64,000 nucleotides of DNA from Williamsia sp. DF01-3 (lineage in GTDB: Bacteria > Actinomycetota > Actinomycetes > Mycobacteriales > Mycobacteriaceae): contig NZ_JALKFS010000005.1 in assembly GCF_023051145.1 (NCBI RefSeq), positions 2,249,733 through 2,313,732 of the forward strand, in the 5' to 3' direction. Below are positions 38,767-50,374 of the stretch, in pieces. Each line of letters starts with the position of its first letter. Position 1 is the first letter of the stretch. Both the position numbers and the translations under genes were made by a program. The notes under the pieces are model-generated. The model saw only the letters and a program-made list of their open reading frames with translations. It had not been told where the DNA came from and searched no databases.

Positions 38767-40380
38767 TCAGCAGTTGTCGGGCGAGATGGGGATGTCGGGG
38801 TCGCTGGTGGTGTCGAGCACTTTGCCGTAGCGCTCCGGGTAGGCGGGGAGCGCGGCGCAGACTGCCGATCGCCCTTGTCCGACAACCACATAGGCGGCGT
38901 AGATCAGGTTTCCGCTGTCGTCGCGTGGTCGCAGTGACGGGCACGACTGGTCGGTGCGTAGGTATCGCGCGCCGGGGTGGTTGTCCAGGGCGGCGGCCAT
39001 GTCGCTGCGGTATCCGGCTGGATCGGTGGAGTTGGCGACCACGATGATGCCGGTTCCATCGCATGCCGGAGTGCTGATCGGTGTCGACAGTCCGAGGTCG
39101 GCAGCGTTGGGTACCTGCTGAACCGAGGGCGTCGAGGTGGTGGCCTGCACCCGCTGCGACTGTTCGGCCTGCTGTGGGGGAAGTGGTGCCGGTCCCTGGG
39201 CGGACTGCGTGATGGTGGTGACACTCGTTTGCGGTCCGGGGTTCTGCTCGGCGGCGGCGGGTTCGTCGTCCGACTTGGGCCAGAGGACTGTTGCCGCCAC
39301 CGCGGAGGCCGTGATGACGAGGACGGCGAGCAACCCGATGATCAATGGTGTGTGAGACCGGCCGGTCGAGGGTGAAGGCGGCGGTGGTGGTCCCGCAGGT
39401 CCCGGGTACCCGGGGCGCTGCATCACGGTCGGCGCCGTCGCGGCGGACGAGATGTGATCCGGCGGTGGGGTGGTGCCCTGTGGGTTCGTCGGCGGTACGG
39501 AAGTTGGCGGTAAGGAAGGCAGTCCGAGCAGGGTGGGGGCGTGCTGGGCGTCGTGTGGGGTGTGCGCGGCGGGGGGCGGGGATCCGGGCGTCGGTGGAAG
39601 ATCCATGGCGGCGCTCAGTTCGCGAGCGAACTCGCCACACGAGTTGTAGCGGTCGCCGGGTTCGGTGGCCAGGGCCCGATCGAGAACGGGACGGATGGCA
39701 GGAGGGATCTCGCGACCGGCGCCAGGAGGCGCACCGGTCAGCAGCGCGAACACAGTGCACCCGAGAGCGAACACATCGGCTCGGGCATCGACGGGCAGGC
39801 CGCGGAGCTGTTCGGGTGCGGCGTAGGCCATCGTGCCCACCACAGCGCCTGTCGAGGTGAGTCCGGCGACGTCCGAGGCCGGGCGCGCGATGCCGAAATC
39901 CATGAGCATCACGCGGTGCGGGATGGATTCGGTGAGCATGATGTTGCCGGGTTTGACGTCCCGGTGCAGGAGCCCTCGTCCGTGCGCGTAATCGAGTGCG
40001 GCTGCCACCTCGGTGGCTATCGGGACAACCAACGCGGGCTTCACCCCGCGCGGGTAGATGGCCAGCAACTCCGCGGCATCGGTCCCTGGCACGAAGTCCA
40101 TGCTGATCCACAGATTGCCCTGGAACTCTCCGCGGTCGTGCACGGTCACGATGCCGGGGTGCCAGAGCTGGGCCGACAGATCGGCTTCGCGGATGAAGCG
40201 ACGCCTGAACTCCTCGTCGGAGACGGTACTCGAGCCGGGGAGGGACGCCGGGAGAACCTTGAGGGCGTCCGACCGCGGCAGCCGCGGGTGCTTGGCGAGG
40301 TAGACCTCGCCCATTCCGCCGGCACCGAGCTGACGTTCGATGGTGTAGCCGGCAAAGACACTGCCCGATGCGAGCGGCAT
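38767..40380 (-). CDS. Transmembrane serine/threonine protein kinase (PknF-like)
   Basis: The kinase domain (about residues 1-265 of 537) has the glycine loop [14 protein letters not shown], the ATP lysine in DALKVL, the catalytic loop [13 protein letters not shown] near residue 137 and DFG in LMDFGIA. A Pro-rich linker of about 90 residues and one membrane helix ([22 protein letters not shown] near residue 350) follow. The outer domain has paired cysteines ([29 protein letters not shown]). The N-terminus [19 protein letters not shown] is close to mycobacterial PknF. It is divergent from an L,D-transpeptidase, which hints at cell-wall control. Confidence 0.9.
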   Translation of the reverse strand: MPLASGSVFAGYTIERQLGAGGMGEVYLAKHPRLPRSDALKVLPASLPGSSTVSDEEFRRRFIREADLSAQLWHPGIVTVHDRGEFQGNLWISMDFVPGTDAAELLAIYPRGVKPALVVPIATEVAAALDYAHGRGLLHRDVKPGNIMLTESIPHRVMLMDFGIARPASDVAGLTSTGAVVGTMAYAAPEQLRGLPVDARADVFALGCTVFALLTGAPPGAGREIPPAIRPVLDRALATEPGDRYNSCGEFARELSAAMDLPPTPGSPPPAAHTPHDAQHAPTLLGLPSLPPTSVPPTNPQGTTPPPDHISSAATAPTVMQRPGYPGPAGPPPPPSPSTGRSHTPLIIGLLAVLVITASAVAATVLWPKSDDEPAAAEQNPGPQTSVTTITQSAQGPAPLPPQQAEQSQRVQATTSTPSVQQVPNAADLGLSTPISTPACDGTGIIVVANSTDPAGYRSDMAAALDNHPGARYLRTDQSCPSLRPRDDSGNLIYAAYVVVGQGRSAVCAALPAYPERYGKVLDTTSDPDIPISPDNC

Positions 40381-40526
40381 GAAGACCCCCGATTTTCTCC
40401 TGTGGCGACCGGCATCGAAGCACTTTCCCCTCGTGCACACGGTCGGCAGTGATCAGATTAGTGCAACCTTGTGATCGGTCTGAGACGCACTACGAAGAAC
40501 CGCCCTGGCATACTCACGTGGTGCTG

Positions 40527-41201
40527 ATGTTGTCTGTGAGGCGTATGTGGTCAGTGTTGTCACTGCTCGCCGCCGTATGTGTCGCAACCGCGATGGTTGC
40601 TCCCACCCCTGCCGGTGCGGTCGAGGTGGTGACCCCGCCGGCGTTCCCGACGTCGACCCAGATGATCACGGTGAGTTCGGCGACAGTGACCGACACGACC
40701 GCGACCCTGACGGCTTGGGAACGCGACGAGGCGGGTATCTGGACCGCGGTCATCGGACCAACCGAGGCCTACCTCGGTGCGGAGGGAATCGGCATTCCCC
40801 GCGACAACGTCTGGCGGACGCCGATGGGCGTGTTCGCGCTCGACCAAGCCTTCGGCAACCAGCCGAATCCCGGAACCGAGATGCCCTACTTCCAGGCGGA
40901 CGACCAGGATTGGTGGGACGCGTTGCCGGGGTCGCCGACGTACAACACCCATGTGCGTGCACCGCAGAGCCCGGGTGGCGACAGTGAGCACATCCTGTCC
41001 ACCGGTGACATCTACGACTACGTGGTGAACATCGCGCACAATCCGCAGCGGGTACAGGGCTACGCGTCAGGCATCTTCCTGCACGTCACCAATTACGAGC
41101 CGACCTGGGGCTGTGTCGCCATCGACCGCGACGTCATGCGTCAGATCGTGCAATGGCTCGACCCGGCCCGTCAGCCCGTGATCAACATCGGGCTCGCCTG
41201 A
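40527..41201 (+). CDS. L,D-transpeptidase (YkuD) family secreted protein
   Basis: This protein of 224 residues begins with a signal peptide (hydrophobic VLSLLAAVCVATAMVAPTPAGA, cleavage after AGA). The mature protein carries the YkuD catalytic motif IFLHVTNYEPTWGCVAIDRD near the end, with the His and catalytic Cys in HxnGC arrangement. The GIPRDNVWRTPMGVF segment is also typical. Such enzymes form 3-3 peptidoglycan cross-links or attach proteins. There is no lipobox or Ig-like domain as in mycobacterial LdtMt1/2, so it is a short type. ATG 40527 is my choice; GTG codons at 40518 and 40521 are in frame. Confidence 0.8.
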   Translation: MLSVRRMWSVLSLLAAVCVATAMVAPTPAGAVEVVTPPAFPTSTQMITVSSATVTDTTATLTAWERDEAGIWTAVIGPTEAYLGAEGIGIPRDNVWRTPMGVFALDQAFGNQPNPGTEMPYFQADDQDWWDALPGSPTYNTHVRAPQSPGGDSEHILSTGDIYDYVVNIAHNPQRVQGYASGIFLHVTNYEPTWGCVAIDRDVMRQIVQWLDPARQPVINIGLA

Positions 41202-41209
41202 CCCAGATA

Positions 41210-41276
41210 CCGAAAAATGTGCCCTTTTGGCGAGGATAACCCCAGGTGGGGCTCGCCAAAAGGGCACATTTTCGGG
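41210..41276. terminator. Long bidirectional terminator hairpin between ldt and fum
   Basis: A stem of about 24 bp with one bulge pairs CCGAAAAATGTGCCC plus TTTTGGCGAG with CTCGCCAAAA plus GGGCACATTTTCGG. An inner ACCCC/GGGG hairpin sits in the loop. It separates two convergent genes. Confidence 0.8.
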
Positions 41277-41286
41277 ATTGGGGTGA

Positions 41287-42696
<1,410 letters not shown>

Positions 42697-42719
42697 GCCT
42701 CGATACTTTGCCACCTGTG

Positions 42720-42746
42720 GTGAGGGTGCCCGAAGGGCACCCTCAC
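42720..42746 (-). terminator. Hairpin between glpX and fumC
   Basis: GTGAGGGTGCCC and GGGCACCCTCAC form a 12-bp perfect stem with a 3-base loop. It is followed by further GC palindromes (CTGCGG/CCGCAG at 42751-42764). There is no U-run, so it may attenuate rather than stop transcription into fumC. Confidence 0.55.
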
Positions 42747-42788
42747 TGTGCTGCGGCTCCGCAGAGCGGAGCGCCGCTCGGCGGGGGA

Positions 42789-43796
42789 TCAGTCCTGGAA
42801 GGTGTTCGCGGCGATCTCGGCGACTTTCTGGCGGGTGTGGCGGCCCTCGACGGTGCGAATGGTGCCCGAGCGCGAGCGCATCACCAGCGAGCGGGTGGTC
42901 GCCCCGTTCGCCCGGTAGCTGACACCACGGAGCATGTCGCCGTTGGTGACGCCGGTGGCGCAGAAGAACATGTTCTCGCCGCTGACGAGGTCTTCGGTCT
43001 TGAGTACCCGATCGAGATCATGGCCGGCGTCGATGGCCTTCTGCTTCTCGGCCGCGTTGCGTGGCCACAGTTTGCCCTGGATCTCGCCGCCCATACATTT
43101 CATCGCCACGGCGGTGATGATGCCCTCCGGGGTGCCGCCGATGCCCATGAGCATGTCGACGGAGCTCTCCTCCTGCGCTGCGGCGATCGCGCCTGCGACG
43201 TCGCCGTCCGAGATCAGTCGGACCTTGGCGCCCGCGGCGCGGATCTCGCCGATCAGACCCTCGTGGCGCTCGCGGTCGAGGACCACGACGGTGAGGTCGG
43301 CGACCTCGATGCCCTTCGCCTTGGCAACGGCCTGGACGTTGAACTCGACGGATTCGTTGATGTCGACGACGCCCGCCGCATCGGGACCCACGGCGATCTT
43401 CTCCATGTAGAAGACGGCGGACGGGTCGTACATGGTGCCGCGCTCGGACACTGCGAGCACGGCGATCGAGTTGGGGCGACCCTCGGCCATCAGGGTGGTG
43501 CCGTCGATCGGATCGACGGCCACGTCGACCTCGGGACCTTCGCCGTTGCCGACCTCTTCGCCGTTGTAGAGCATCGGCGCTTCGTCTTTTTCGCCTTCGC
43601 CGATCACAACGACGCCGCGCATCGACACGGTGGACAGCAGTTGCCTCATCGCGTCGACCGCGGCGCCGTCGCCGCCGTTCTTGTCGCCTTTACCGACCCA
43701 GCGGCCCGCGGCGAGAGCGGCCGCTTCGGTCACGCGCACCAGCTCCATCGCCAGGTTGCGGTCCGGGGCCTCGAATTGGTGGGAATCGGCTGACAT
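42789..43796 (-). CDS. glpX: Fructose-1,6-bisphosphatase class II
   Basis: This protein of 335 residues is the GlpX type, the main gluconeogenic phosphatase in Mycobacteriales. Metal and substrate motifs are visible: [19 protein letters not shown] near residue 65, [17 protein letters not shown] near residue 90, and [21 protein letters not shown] near residue 200. ATG 43796 has AGGAGG. It is upstream of fumC on the same strand. Confidence 0.95.
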   Translation of the reverse strand: MSADSHQFEAPDRNLAMELVRVTEAAALAAGRWVGKGDKNGGDGAAVDAMRQLLSTVSMRGVVVIGEGEKDEAPMLYNGEEVGNGEGPEVDVAVDPIDGTTLMAEGRPNSIAVLAVSERGTMYDPSAVFYMEKIAVGPDAAGVVDINESVEFNVQAVAKAKGIEVADLTVVVLDRERHEGLIGEIRAAGAKVRLISDGDVAGAIAAAQEESSVDMLMGIGGTPEGIITAVAMKCMGGEIQGKLWPRNAAEKQKAIDAGHDLDRVLKTEDLVSGENMFFCATGVTNGDMLRGVSYRANGATTRSLVMRSRSGTIRTVEGRHTRQKVAEIAANTFQD

Positions 43797-43851
43797 GGAG
43801 GGCCTCCTGGAATCGCGGCGAATACTGTTGAAGGCCATCCTTTCATGCCCG

Positions 43852-45699
43852 TTACTGCAGGTGGTGCACCGGTGCCTGGCCGTAGACGTGCACGTTCATC
43901 CCTGCCTCGCGGGCTTTGAGCTGCAACGCGAGGTAGCGCGAGTAGTGCCGGGACTGGTGCAGATTGCCGCCGTGGAACCACAGGTTCGCCTGTGCGGTGG
44001 GCTTCCACATGTTGCGGAGCTCGCCTTCCCACGGCCCCGGGTCCTTGGTGGTTCCCGATCCCAGCCCCCAGCACTTGCCGACCTTGTCGGCCACCTCCTG
44101 CGAGATCAGCTGTGCGGCCCAGCCGTTCATCGAGCCGAACCCGGTCGCCATGACGATCAGATCGGCGTCGAGCTCGGTGCCGTCGGACAAGATCACCGAG
44201 TGCGAACGGATCTCGGTGATGTGGGCGGGTGCCCTCAACTTGACCTTGCCGTCGGCGATGAGTTCGGAGGCGCCGACGTCGATGTAGTAGCCCGAGCCGC
44301 GACGCAGATACTTCAGGAACAACCCCGATCCGTCGTCGCCGAAGTCGAGCATGAACCCGGCGGCCTCGAGACGGTCGTAGAACTCCTTGTCCTGCTCCCG
44401 AATCGTGTTCCACGCGGGGATCTGGAAGTCGGCCAGCAGGCCGTACGGAATGGACCCGAAGATCAGATCGGCCTTCTCGTGGTCGATGCCGTTTGCGAGC
44501 GCCTCCTCCGAATAGAGGGGACCGAGCACCTCGCGCATCAGCGACTCGGACCGCACGATGTGTGTGGTCGACCGCTGGATCATCGTGACGTCGGCGCCGT
44601 TCTCGTACAGGTCAGCGCAGATGTCGTGTGCGGAGTTGTTGGCTCCCAACACAACTGCCTTCTTGCCCGCGTACTTCGCGCCGCCGGTGTGCTGCGAGGA
44701 ATGCACCAGATCACCCTGGAAGGTCTCGGCACCGGGAATGTCGGGGATGTTGGGGATGCCCGACATTCCGGTGGCCATCACCAGCTGAGTCGGCTTGAGC
44801 GTCAAGGGTTGTCCATCACGTTCGAGCTCGACCGTCCACTCCTGGGCAGCGTCGTCGAACGAGGCGCGGCGGCACACGGTGTTGCTCCAGTAGTCGAGCT
44901 CCATGATCTTGACGTAGCTTTCCAGCCAGTCGCCCATCTTGTCCTTCGGGGTGAACACCGGCCAGTCGTCCGGGAAGGGCAGATAGGGCATGTGGTCGTA
45001 CCACACCGGATCATGAAGGGACAGAGAGTAATACCGGCTTCGCCACTGGTCGCCGGGCCGGGGGTGCTTGTCGATGACCAGTGCCGAGACGCCGAGGCGC
45101 CGGAGCCTTGCGGCCAGCCCGATCCCGCCCTGCCCTCCGCCGACGATGAGCACGTACGGCTGGGTGGTGGTGCCGAGCGATTGCTGCTGTTCGGTTCGCC
45201 GGTCGAGCCAGTTCTTGCGCCCGGGGACCACGCCGTGTTCAGCCCCCTTGATGCGCCGGGTTCCTTTGCTCTCGGGGAACTCGAGGAGTTCCTGCGCCGA
45301 GGTGAGGAAGGTCCAGCACTTGCCGTCGCGCAGGCGCATCAGGCCTTTGCCCCGCAGGACCGGGGTCGTGAACGTGTACCACGCCTCGATCACTCGGCCC
45401 GCTTCATTTCCGTCGGCGTCCTCCCCGGAGCCGGCTGCCTCTGCGGCGTCACCGTCCAACTGGAAGTTGCCAGGTGTCGAGTGCGGCAGCGTCGCGGCGA
45501 GCATCTTCGCTAGATCGTCCTTGCCCTCGGCGGTGGTGAGGTTCCAGCTCAGCGCCACCAGGTCGCGCCAGTAGCAGTCATCGACGAACAATTCGGTGAC
45601 AGCACTGACGTCGCCGGTGTCGCGGGCGTGTGCAAGGGCGCATTCCAGATCGGTGAGGAAAGCCTGCGCCGTCTGAGTAGGCGAGACGGTGGTGGTCAT
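43852..45699 (-). CDS. Flavin-containing monooxygenase with N-terminal SnoaL/NTF2-like domain
   Basis: Residues 1-165 of 615 form a SnoaL-like alpha+beta cone ([20 protein letters not shown]), often a ligand pocket. The rest is an FMO-type oxygenase with FAD site [17 protein letters not shown] near residue 180, the FMO fingerprint [11 protein letters not shown] near residue 325, the NADPH site [17 protein letters not shown] near residue 348, and [11 protein letters not shown] near residue 535. It would oxygenate a carbonyl, amine or thio substrate with NADPH. ATG 45699 has AAGGAG seven bases upstream. A GAF regulator directly upstream probably controls it. Confidence 0.85.
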   Translation of the reverse strand: MTTTVSPTQTAQAFLTDLECALAHARDTGDVSAVTELFVDDCYWRDLVALSWNLTTAEGKDDLAKMLAATLPHSTPGNFQLDGDAAEAAGSGEDADGNEAGRVIEAWYTFTTPVLRGKGLMRLRDGKCWTFLTSAQELLEFPESKGTRRIKGAEHGVVPGRKNWLDRRTEQQQSLGTTTQPYVLIVGGGQGGIGLAARLRRLGVSALVIDKHPRPGDQWRSRYYSLSLHDPVWYDHMPYLPFPDDWPVFTPKDKMGDWLESYVKIMELDYWSNTVCRRASFDDAAQEWTVELERDGQPLTLKPTQLVMATGMSGIPNIPDIPGAETFQGDLVHSSQHTGGAKYAGKKAVVLGANNSAHDICADLYENGADVTMIQRSTTHIVRSESLMREVLGPLYSEEALANGIDHEKADLIFGSIPYGLLADFQIPAWNTIREQDKEFYDRLEAAGFMLDFGDDGSGLFLKYLRRGSGYYIDVGASELIADGKVKLRAPAHITEIRSHSVILSDGTELDADLIVMATGFGSMNGWAAQLISQEVADKVGKCWGLGSGTTKDPGPWEGELRNMWKPTAQANLWFHGGNLHQSRHYSRYLALQLKAREAGMNVHVYGQAPVHHLQ

Positions 45700-45786
45700 G
45701 TACAACTCCTTCGCGTGAGGTGGATCACACCTGACGGTAGGGGTCGATGTGGACGCCCGGGAGGGTTGCAGGGGGTTGCAGCGAGG

Positions 45787-46962
45787 TCAGATGACCGAGG
45801 CGGGGACCGTCAGTCGATAGGGCCGGGTGGCCAGAAGTGGACCGAGCGTGCGGCGGATCCGCGAGATCTCGGCGCGAACGCTCACCGTGTGATCACCTGG
45901 TCCGTACAGCCGGGCGGACAGCTCCCTCGCGCTGAGCCCACTGGGATGCGCTGCGAGAACTCGCAACACGTCGAACTGCCGTGGGGTCAGCGGGTGCGAG
46001 GTGTGGTTGTTGTCGTCCACCGAGATACGGGCACACGGTGGTTCGGCGGTGAGCTCGAGGGTGGTGTGGCGTTGGGTGGATCGCTCGAGCTGCCACAGAT
46101 CTCCGACCGGGATGCTGTCGAAGTGTCCGAGGCTGGGGATCCAGACGGTGCCGGGTCGCAGTCCGCCAGGGACGAACAGCCGTTCATTGACCGCGAGGCC
46201 CCGGGTGGCGACGACCCAGCCGCCGCGGTCGAGAATCAGCGCATCGACGCCGCCGGGCTCGAGCAGGCCGGCCGCGGCCTGGCTGTGGGTTCGGAGGCTC
46301 TCACGGTGCAATGACCGTAGTTCGGCATTGATGGCATCAAGCGTGGAGCACACCAGCGACAGCGTGTGCGGGTGTGCTGTGCGCAGGCCGCCAGACAGCG
46401 TCACCGCTCCGAGTACCGAATCGTCTCGGGGGTCGATCAACGGCCCGCCCGTGCACACCCAGCTGTGGTGATCGGGGTGCGCGTGCTCGGACCCGAAGAT
46501 CTGCACAGGTGACCGGTCGGCCAGGGCGGTGCCCAGACCGTTTGTGCCGACGGCTTTCTCGGTCCACGACGCGCCTTCTACGAAGCCGAGCGTCTCGGAG
46601 CGTCGACGCACCTGTGGTGGGCCGGCCACCCACAGGACCACACCGTCCCTGTCGCAGAGCACGAGTTCGGTGGCGGTGTCGGTGCAGCTGGCCAGCAACC
46701 GTTCGCGTAAGGAGTCAGATGCGTGGGTGAGCAGTGGGTCGGCCCGGCGCCGATGGGCCACCTCGTCTGCCGGCCGATGGTCGGGATCCTGGTATCTGGG
46801 CGGCTGCCGTTCCCACGATCTCGCCACCTCTTTCCGGACGCCGGTCGGGATGGCACCCGTCGCCGACCACTGCTCGAACATCGCGTCGAGCCGTCGCATG
46901 TGGACACGCGGGTCCTGGTCGATACGCAACGCGCTCGACGGGCGGGTCAACGGTGACGACAC
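45787..46962 (-). CDS. GAF-domain transcriptional regulator with C-terminal winged helix
   Basis: This protein of 391 residues has an N-terminal helical segment, then a GAF domain (about 85-230: LVLCDRDGVVLWVAGPP, GASWTEKAVGTNGLGTALAD, GPLIDPRDDSVLGAVTLSGG). The C-terminal domain (about 325-391: LTPRQFDVLRVLAAHPSGLSA, VRAEISRIRRTLGP) looks like a winged helix. The GAF part resembles AcoR/DhaR activators, but the AAA+ sigma-54 module is absent. GTG 46962 is preceded by GGAGAA. It stands 87 bp upstream of the monooxygenase on the same strand and may sense its substrate. Confidence 0.78.
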   Translation of the reverse strand: MSSPLTRPSSALRIDQDPRVHMRRLDAMFEQWSATGAIPTGVRKEVARSWERQPPRYQDPDHRPADEVAHRRRADPLLTHASDSLRERLLASCTDTATELVLCDRDGVVLWVAGPPQVRRRSETLGFVEGASWTEKAVGTNGLGTALADRSPVQIFGSEHAHPDHHSWVCTGGPLIDPRDDSVLGAVTLSGGLRTAHPHTLSLVCSTLDAINAELRSLHRESLRTHSQAAAGLLEPGGVDALILDRGGWVVATRGLAVNERLFVPGGLRPGTVWIPSLGHFDSIPVGDLWQLERSTQRHTTLELTAEPPCARISVDDNNHTSHPLTPRQFDVLRVLAAHPSGLSARELSARLYGPGDHTVSVRAEISRIRRTLGPLLATRPYRLTVPASVI

Positions 46963-47018
46963 AGGGTTCTCCGGCTCTGATGGACACCGTGATTCTACGT
47001 GAGCCCGGTCACACAGCA

Positions 47019-47052
47019 CTCACCCCCGTCGACACGTGTCGACGGGGGTGAG
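47019..47052. repeat. 34-bp perfect palindrome after the MMPL gene
   Basis: The arm CTCACCCCCGTCGACAC (47019-47035) is exactly repeated inverted at 47036-47052 with no spacer. It lies 18 bp past the MMPL stop and 56 bp upstream of the GAF regulator start. It can act as a terminator stem for the MMPL gene or as a binding site for a dimeric protein. Confidence 0.9.
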
Positions 47053-47070
47053 GTGGCCGGTGAAGCGAGA

Positions 47071-49320
47071 TCAGTCGGCAGAACCGACGGTGGCAGGCTG
47101 CGGCTTGTCGTCGCCGGCGTCCGAATCGATCGGGATCTTCCGGATCGCAGTGCCCTCCATGTCGACATTGGGCAGGACCTTGTCGAGCCACTTGGGCATC
47201 CACCAAGCCTTGTCGCCCATGATCGTGATCACCGCAGGCACGATCACCATGCGCACCACAAACGCGTCGAAGAACACGGCCGCCGCGAGAGCGAAGCCCA
47301 TCATCTTCGAGCTGGTGTCGGGTGCCAGCATGAACGCCGCGAACACGGCGATCATGATGATGGCTGCCGACGCGACCACGCGGGCACCGTGCTTGTAGCC
47401 GATGATCACCGACTCCTTGGCGGACAGACCGTGCACGTACTCCTCACGCATACGGGTGACCAAGAAGACCTGGTAGTCCATCGCCAAGCCGAACACCACG
47501 CCGATCATGAAGATCGGCAGGAACGAGATGATCGGCTGGGTGTGCGTGATCAATCCGAAGTGGCCGAGCTGGAAGATCGCCACCGTGGCACCGAACGTCG
47601 CGCACACCGAGAACAGGAAGCCGATGGTCGCGGTCAGGGGGACCAGGACGGAACGGAACACGACCATCAGGATCAGGAAGGCGAGTCCGACCACCAGAAC
47701 CAGGTAGGGGATCAGCGCTGAACTCAGCTTCGCCGAGATGTCCGACATGATCGCCGTCTGCCCACCCACGTTGAGGGTGACGCCCTCGGCATCCGTGGTC
47801 GAGGAGTAGTCACGGATCTGTTCCATCAGATCGTGGGTCTGCGGACCGCTCGGTGACTGCTGCGGCGTGACCGAGATGAGGGCTGACGTCGCGCCGGCTT
47901 TCGTGTCCTGTTTGTTCGGACCGTTGCCCGTCCAGGTCAGCTGACCGGGGTTGGCGACGTTCTGCAGGGTCTTGATGTGCTCGACCGTCTGGTCGGCCGC
48001 AGCGGCGACGGACCCGCCGTCGGTGTCGTTGAGCACCACCAGGAGTGGGCCGTTGATACCTTCACCGAATCCTCGCTGCAGCAGTTCGGTCGCGGGGACC
48101 TCGGCGTCGGTTGTCGACGACAGCCCGAGCTCCAACTTCGACATCGGCAAGGCGACCACGACGAGCGCGAGCAGCGACACGATCGCGATCGGCCACGGGT
48201 ATTTCGTCACGAACTTCGCGAAGCGATGGCCGTTGGACATCGAGTCCTCGGGCTCGTCGCCGTGACGGACCTTGGGGATGCGCGGCGAGAAGGCGAACCG
48301 ACCGAACGCCCCCAGCAATCCCGGGATCAGTGTGATGGCACCGAGCACCGCGATCAAGACCGCAAGAGCCGCCGCCAGACCCATCTGCGAGATGAACGGG
48401 ATACCCACCACCGACAGTGCGGCGACGGCGATCATCACCGTGAGACCCGCGAACACAACTGCCGAACCCGCGGTTCCGACGGCACGGCCCACGGCGGCCT
48501 CTCGAGATCCACCCAGGTTCAGTTCACTGCGGTAGCGGGAGACGATGAACAGCGCGTAGTCGATGGACACCGCGATACCGAGCATGGTGATGATGCCGGT
48601 TGCGCTCTCGTTGATGTTGAACACGCCGGCGCCCAGGGTGACCAGCATGATGGTAATCATCACACCGAGGATGCCGGTGATGATGGGGATGAATGCCGCC
48701 ACGATGGCACCGAAGGCAACGATCATCACCACGAACGCGATGACGAATCCGAGCATCTCGGCGGTGCCGCCCTGCTCGAAGACCTGCATCAGGGAACCGG
48801 TGCCCTGGACATCGAGACCGCCGACGCGGAACTCCTTGAGGATGTCCTCGAATTGCTCTTTGTCCTCGAGGGTGAGGTCTTCGACGTTGATGTCCTGATC
48901 GATCTGCATCAAACCGACCCGGCCGTTGTCCCCGAGGACGTTGGGGGCCAGCGCCGGATCGGCTTCGGCCACCTCGACCGGATTGACGATGGTGTCGGGC
49001 GCGACCAGATCGGGCAAGGTCCTGAGTTTCGCGACGAGTGCGTCGATGTCCGCGGTGTGCGCTTCGAGCCCGTTGTCCGCGGCGACGAGAACACTCGTGG
49101 ACGCCTTGAACTGCTCGTCGTTGATTGCCGGGAAGTTCTCCTTCATGAGGGACATCGCTTTGTCCGAGTCGGTACCCGGGAGCTCAAAGTCCTTGGAGAA
49201 CTTGGGATTCAGACTGCTCACCAGTGTGATGACCAGGGCCGCAAGCAATAGCCAACTGACGATCACCCACCATTTGTGCCTAAACGAGAATCGTCCGAGT
49301 CGATACAGAAACATTGCCAT
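47071..49320 (-). CDS. MMPL family RND transporter
   Basis: This protein of 749 residues has the two-fold RND layout. A membrane helix at the start (WWVIVSWLLLAALVITLVSSL) leads to an outer domain of about 130 residues, then six helices. A second outer domain (about 410-530) and five more helices follow. The proton-relay signature appears as GIAVSIDYALFIVSRYRSEL near residue 268 and FGLAMDYQVFLVTRMREEY near residue 610. It probably exports a lipid or drug. No MmpS partner or lipid synthesis gene is adjacent. ATG 49320 or 49314 are both possible starts. Confidence 0.9.
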   Translation of the reverse strand: MAMFLYRLGRFSFRHKWWVIVSWLLLAALVITLVSSLNPKFSKDFELPGTDSDKAMSLMKENFPAINDEQFKASTSVLVAADNGLEAHTADIDALVAKLRTLPDLVAPDTIVNPVEVAEADPALAPNVLGDNGRVGLMQIDQDINVEDLTLEDKEQFEDILKEFRVGGLDVQGTGSLMQVFEQGGTAEMLGFVIAFVVMIVAFGAIVAAFIPIITGILGVMITIMLVTLGAGVFNINESATGIITMLGIAVSIDYALFIVSRYRSELNLGGSREAAVGRAVGTAGSAVVFAGLTVMIAVAALSVVGIPFISQMGLAAALAVLIAVLGAITLIPGLLGAFGRFAFSPRIPKVRHGDEPEDSMSNGHRFAKFVTKYPWPIAIVSLLALVVVALPMSKLELGLSSTTDAEVPATELLQRGFGEGINGPLLVVLNDTDGGSVAAAADQTVEHIKTLQNVANPGQLTWTGNGPNKQDTKAGATSALISVTPQQSPSGPQTHDLMEQIRDYSSTTDAEGVTLNVGGQTAIMSDISAKLSSALIPYLVLVVGLAFLILMVVFRSVLVPLTATIGFLFSVCATFGATVAIFQLGHFGLITHTQPIISFLPIFMIGVVFGLAMDYQVFLVTRMREEYVHGLSAKESVIIGYKHGARVVASAAIIMIAVFAAFMLAPDTSSKMMGFALAAAVFFDAFVVRMVIVPAVITIMGDKAWWMPKWLDKVLPNVDMEGTAIRKIPIDSDAGDDKPQPATVGSAD

Positions 49321-49419
49321 AGCGCCAGAGCCTATAGCCCTAGGGCGACAACAGTCCTCACCCGGAAGATTGATATTCAGCGAACATCGGAGCCGACGGG
49401 TCGGCCCGGGGTCGGACAC

Positions 49420-50022
49420 CTATCCGGTGGGGAGAACCCGTCCGTTCGAGTTGGCGCCCGGCAACGGCGAGGCAGCCAGCACCGCCGATGCCAGTGTCGA
49501 GAAGTCGTCGTCCTTTGCCTTGTTCGACTTCAGTCCGATCCGGACGTCGCCGAGGTCGGTGACCCACACCGTCCGGCCACCGTCGGGTTTGCCATAGGCA
49601 ACCCATTTTCGGCCACCGACATCGCGGGTGCCCGCGCCGAGCAGGGTCTCGTCGTCCGAGAGGTATCCGACCACGGCATCCTGGGTCGCATTCGTCTGGC
49701 TGAGCTGAATGTAGACGCCGTTGGCCGTGATGTAGCCGGCATTGGAGACGACGGTGTTCTCCAGTGCGACGGTGGTACCCGAGTTGGGCTTCCAGTCCGC
49801 CGGTGTCTGGGGCAGCCGGATGGGGAACGTGACCGATCGGGCATCGGCACGGAGCCCGTTCGCGACGTCGTACGCCGGGACCTTGTCGTCGCCGGAACCG
49901 CCGGTCAATCCGACCGAGCAGTTACCGGACACGACCGCGATGAAGGCACACAGCAACAGCAAGGGGATCAACGACCAGATCATGTCCTTGTTGTTATTGA
50001 GGATGCGGGGTTTTGCGGCCAC
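49420..50022 (-). CDS. DUF4245 membrane-anchored protein
   Basis: The 200 residues have one N-terminal membrane helix (MIWSLIPLLLLCAFIAVVSGNC, about 14-35) and an exported domain ending VLAASPLPGANSNGRVLPTG. The pattern RLPQTPADWKPNSGTT, WVAYGKPDGGRTVWVTDLGD is the DUF4245 family, found near glpX in Mycobacteriales (Rv1100). Its function is unknown. GTG 50022 is the start. Confidence 0.8.
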   Translation of the reverse strand: MAAKPRILNNNKDMIWSLIPLLLLCAFIAVVSGNCSVGLTGGSGDDKVPAYDVANGLRADARSVTFPIRLPQTPADWKPNSGTTVALENTVVSNAGYITANGVYIQLSQTNATQDAVVGYLSDDETLLGAGTRDVGGRKWVAYGKPDGGRTVWVTDLGDVRIGLKSNKAKDDDFSTLASAVLAASPLPGANSNGRVLPTG

Positions 50023-50086
50023 GATCCGAGTATTGCAGGCAGCGGCGATCGGTCATAAACGCCGAGTACGGGGCAGCGGTGTCCGC

Positions 50087-50365
50087 TCAGTCCTGGTCGT
50101 CGAAGTCGTCGTCTTCGTCGTCGGCGTCTGCGAGGTCCTCCTCGGAGCCCAGGACTGCCTCGATGCGGTTGCGTGCGCCCTCGAGGTGTTCTTCGCACCG
50201 GCGTGAGAGGGCCTCCCCGCGCTCCCACAGTTCCAGGGACGCATCGAGGTCGAGGCCGCCCTGTTCCAGGGTGCGCACGACAACGATCAACTCATCGCGT
50301 GCCTGCTCGTAACCCAACTCCGATACCGGGACCGGTCCTTCGATGTCCTGCTTCTTCGCTGCCAC
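50087..50365 (-). CDS. xseB: Exodeoxyribonuclease VII small subunit
   Basis: The 92 residues include the XseB core [37 protein letters not shown], two helices that bind the large subunit, followed by a very acidic tail ([18 protein letters not shown]). It works with XseA to degrade single-stranded DNA. GTG 50365 starts nine bases after the xseA stop, so the two are co-transcribed. Confidence 0.93.
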   Translation of the reverse strand: MAAKKQDIEGPVPVSELGYEQARDELIVVVRTLEQGGLDLDASLELWERGEALSRRCEEHLEGARNRIEAVLGSEEDLADADDEDDDFDDQD

Positions 50366-50374
50366 GTCTGTCCT

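Noticed and set aside
47977-49251. 424-codon plus-strand open frame opposite the MMPL transporter
   Set aside because: It is the complement of a conserved gene and its translation is an Asp/His/Arg-rich run typical of shadow frames.
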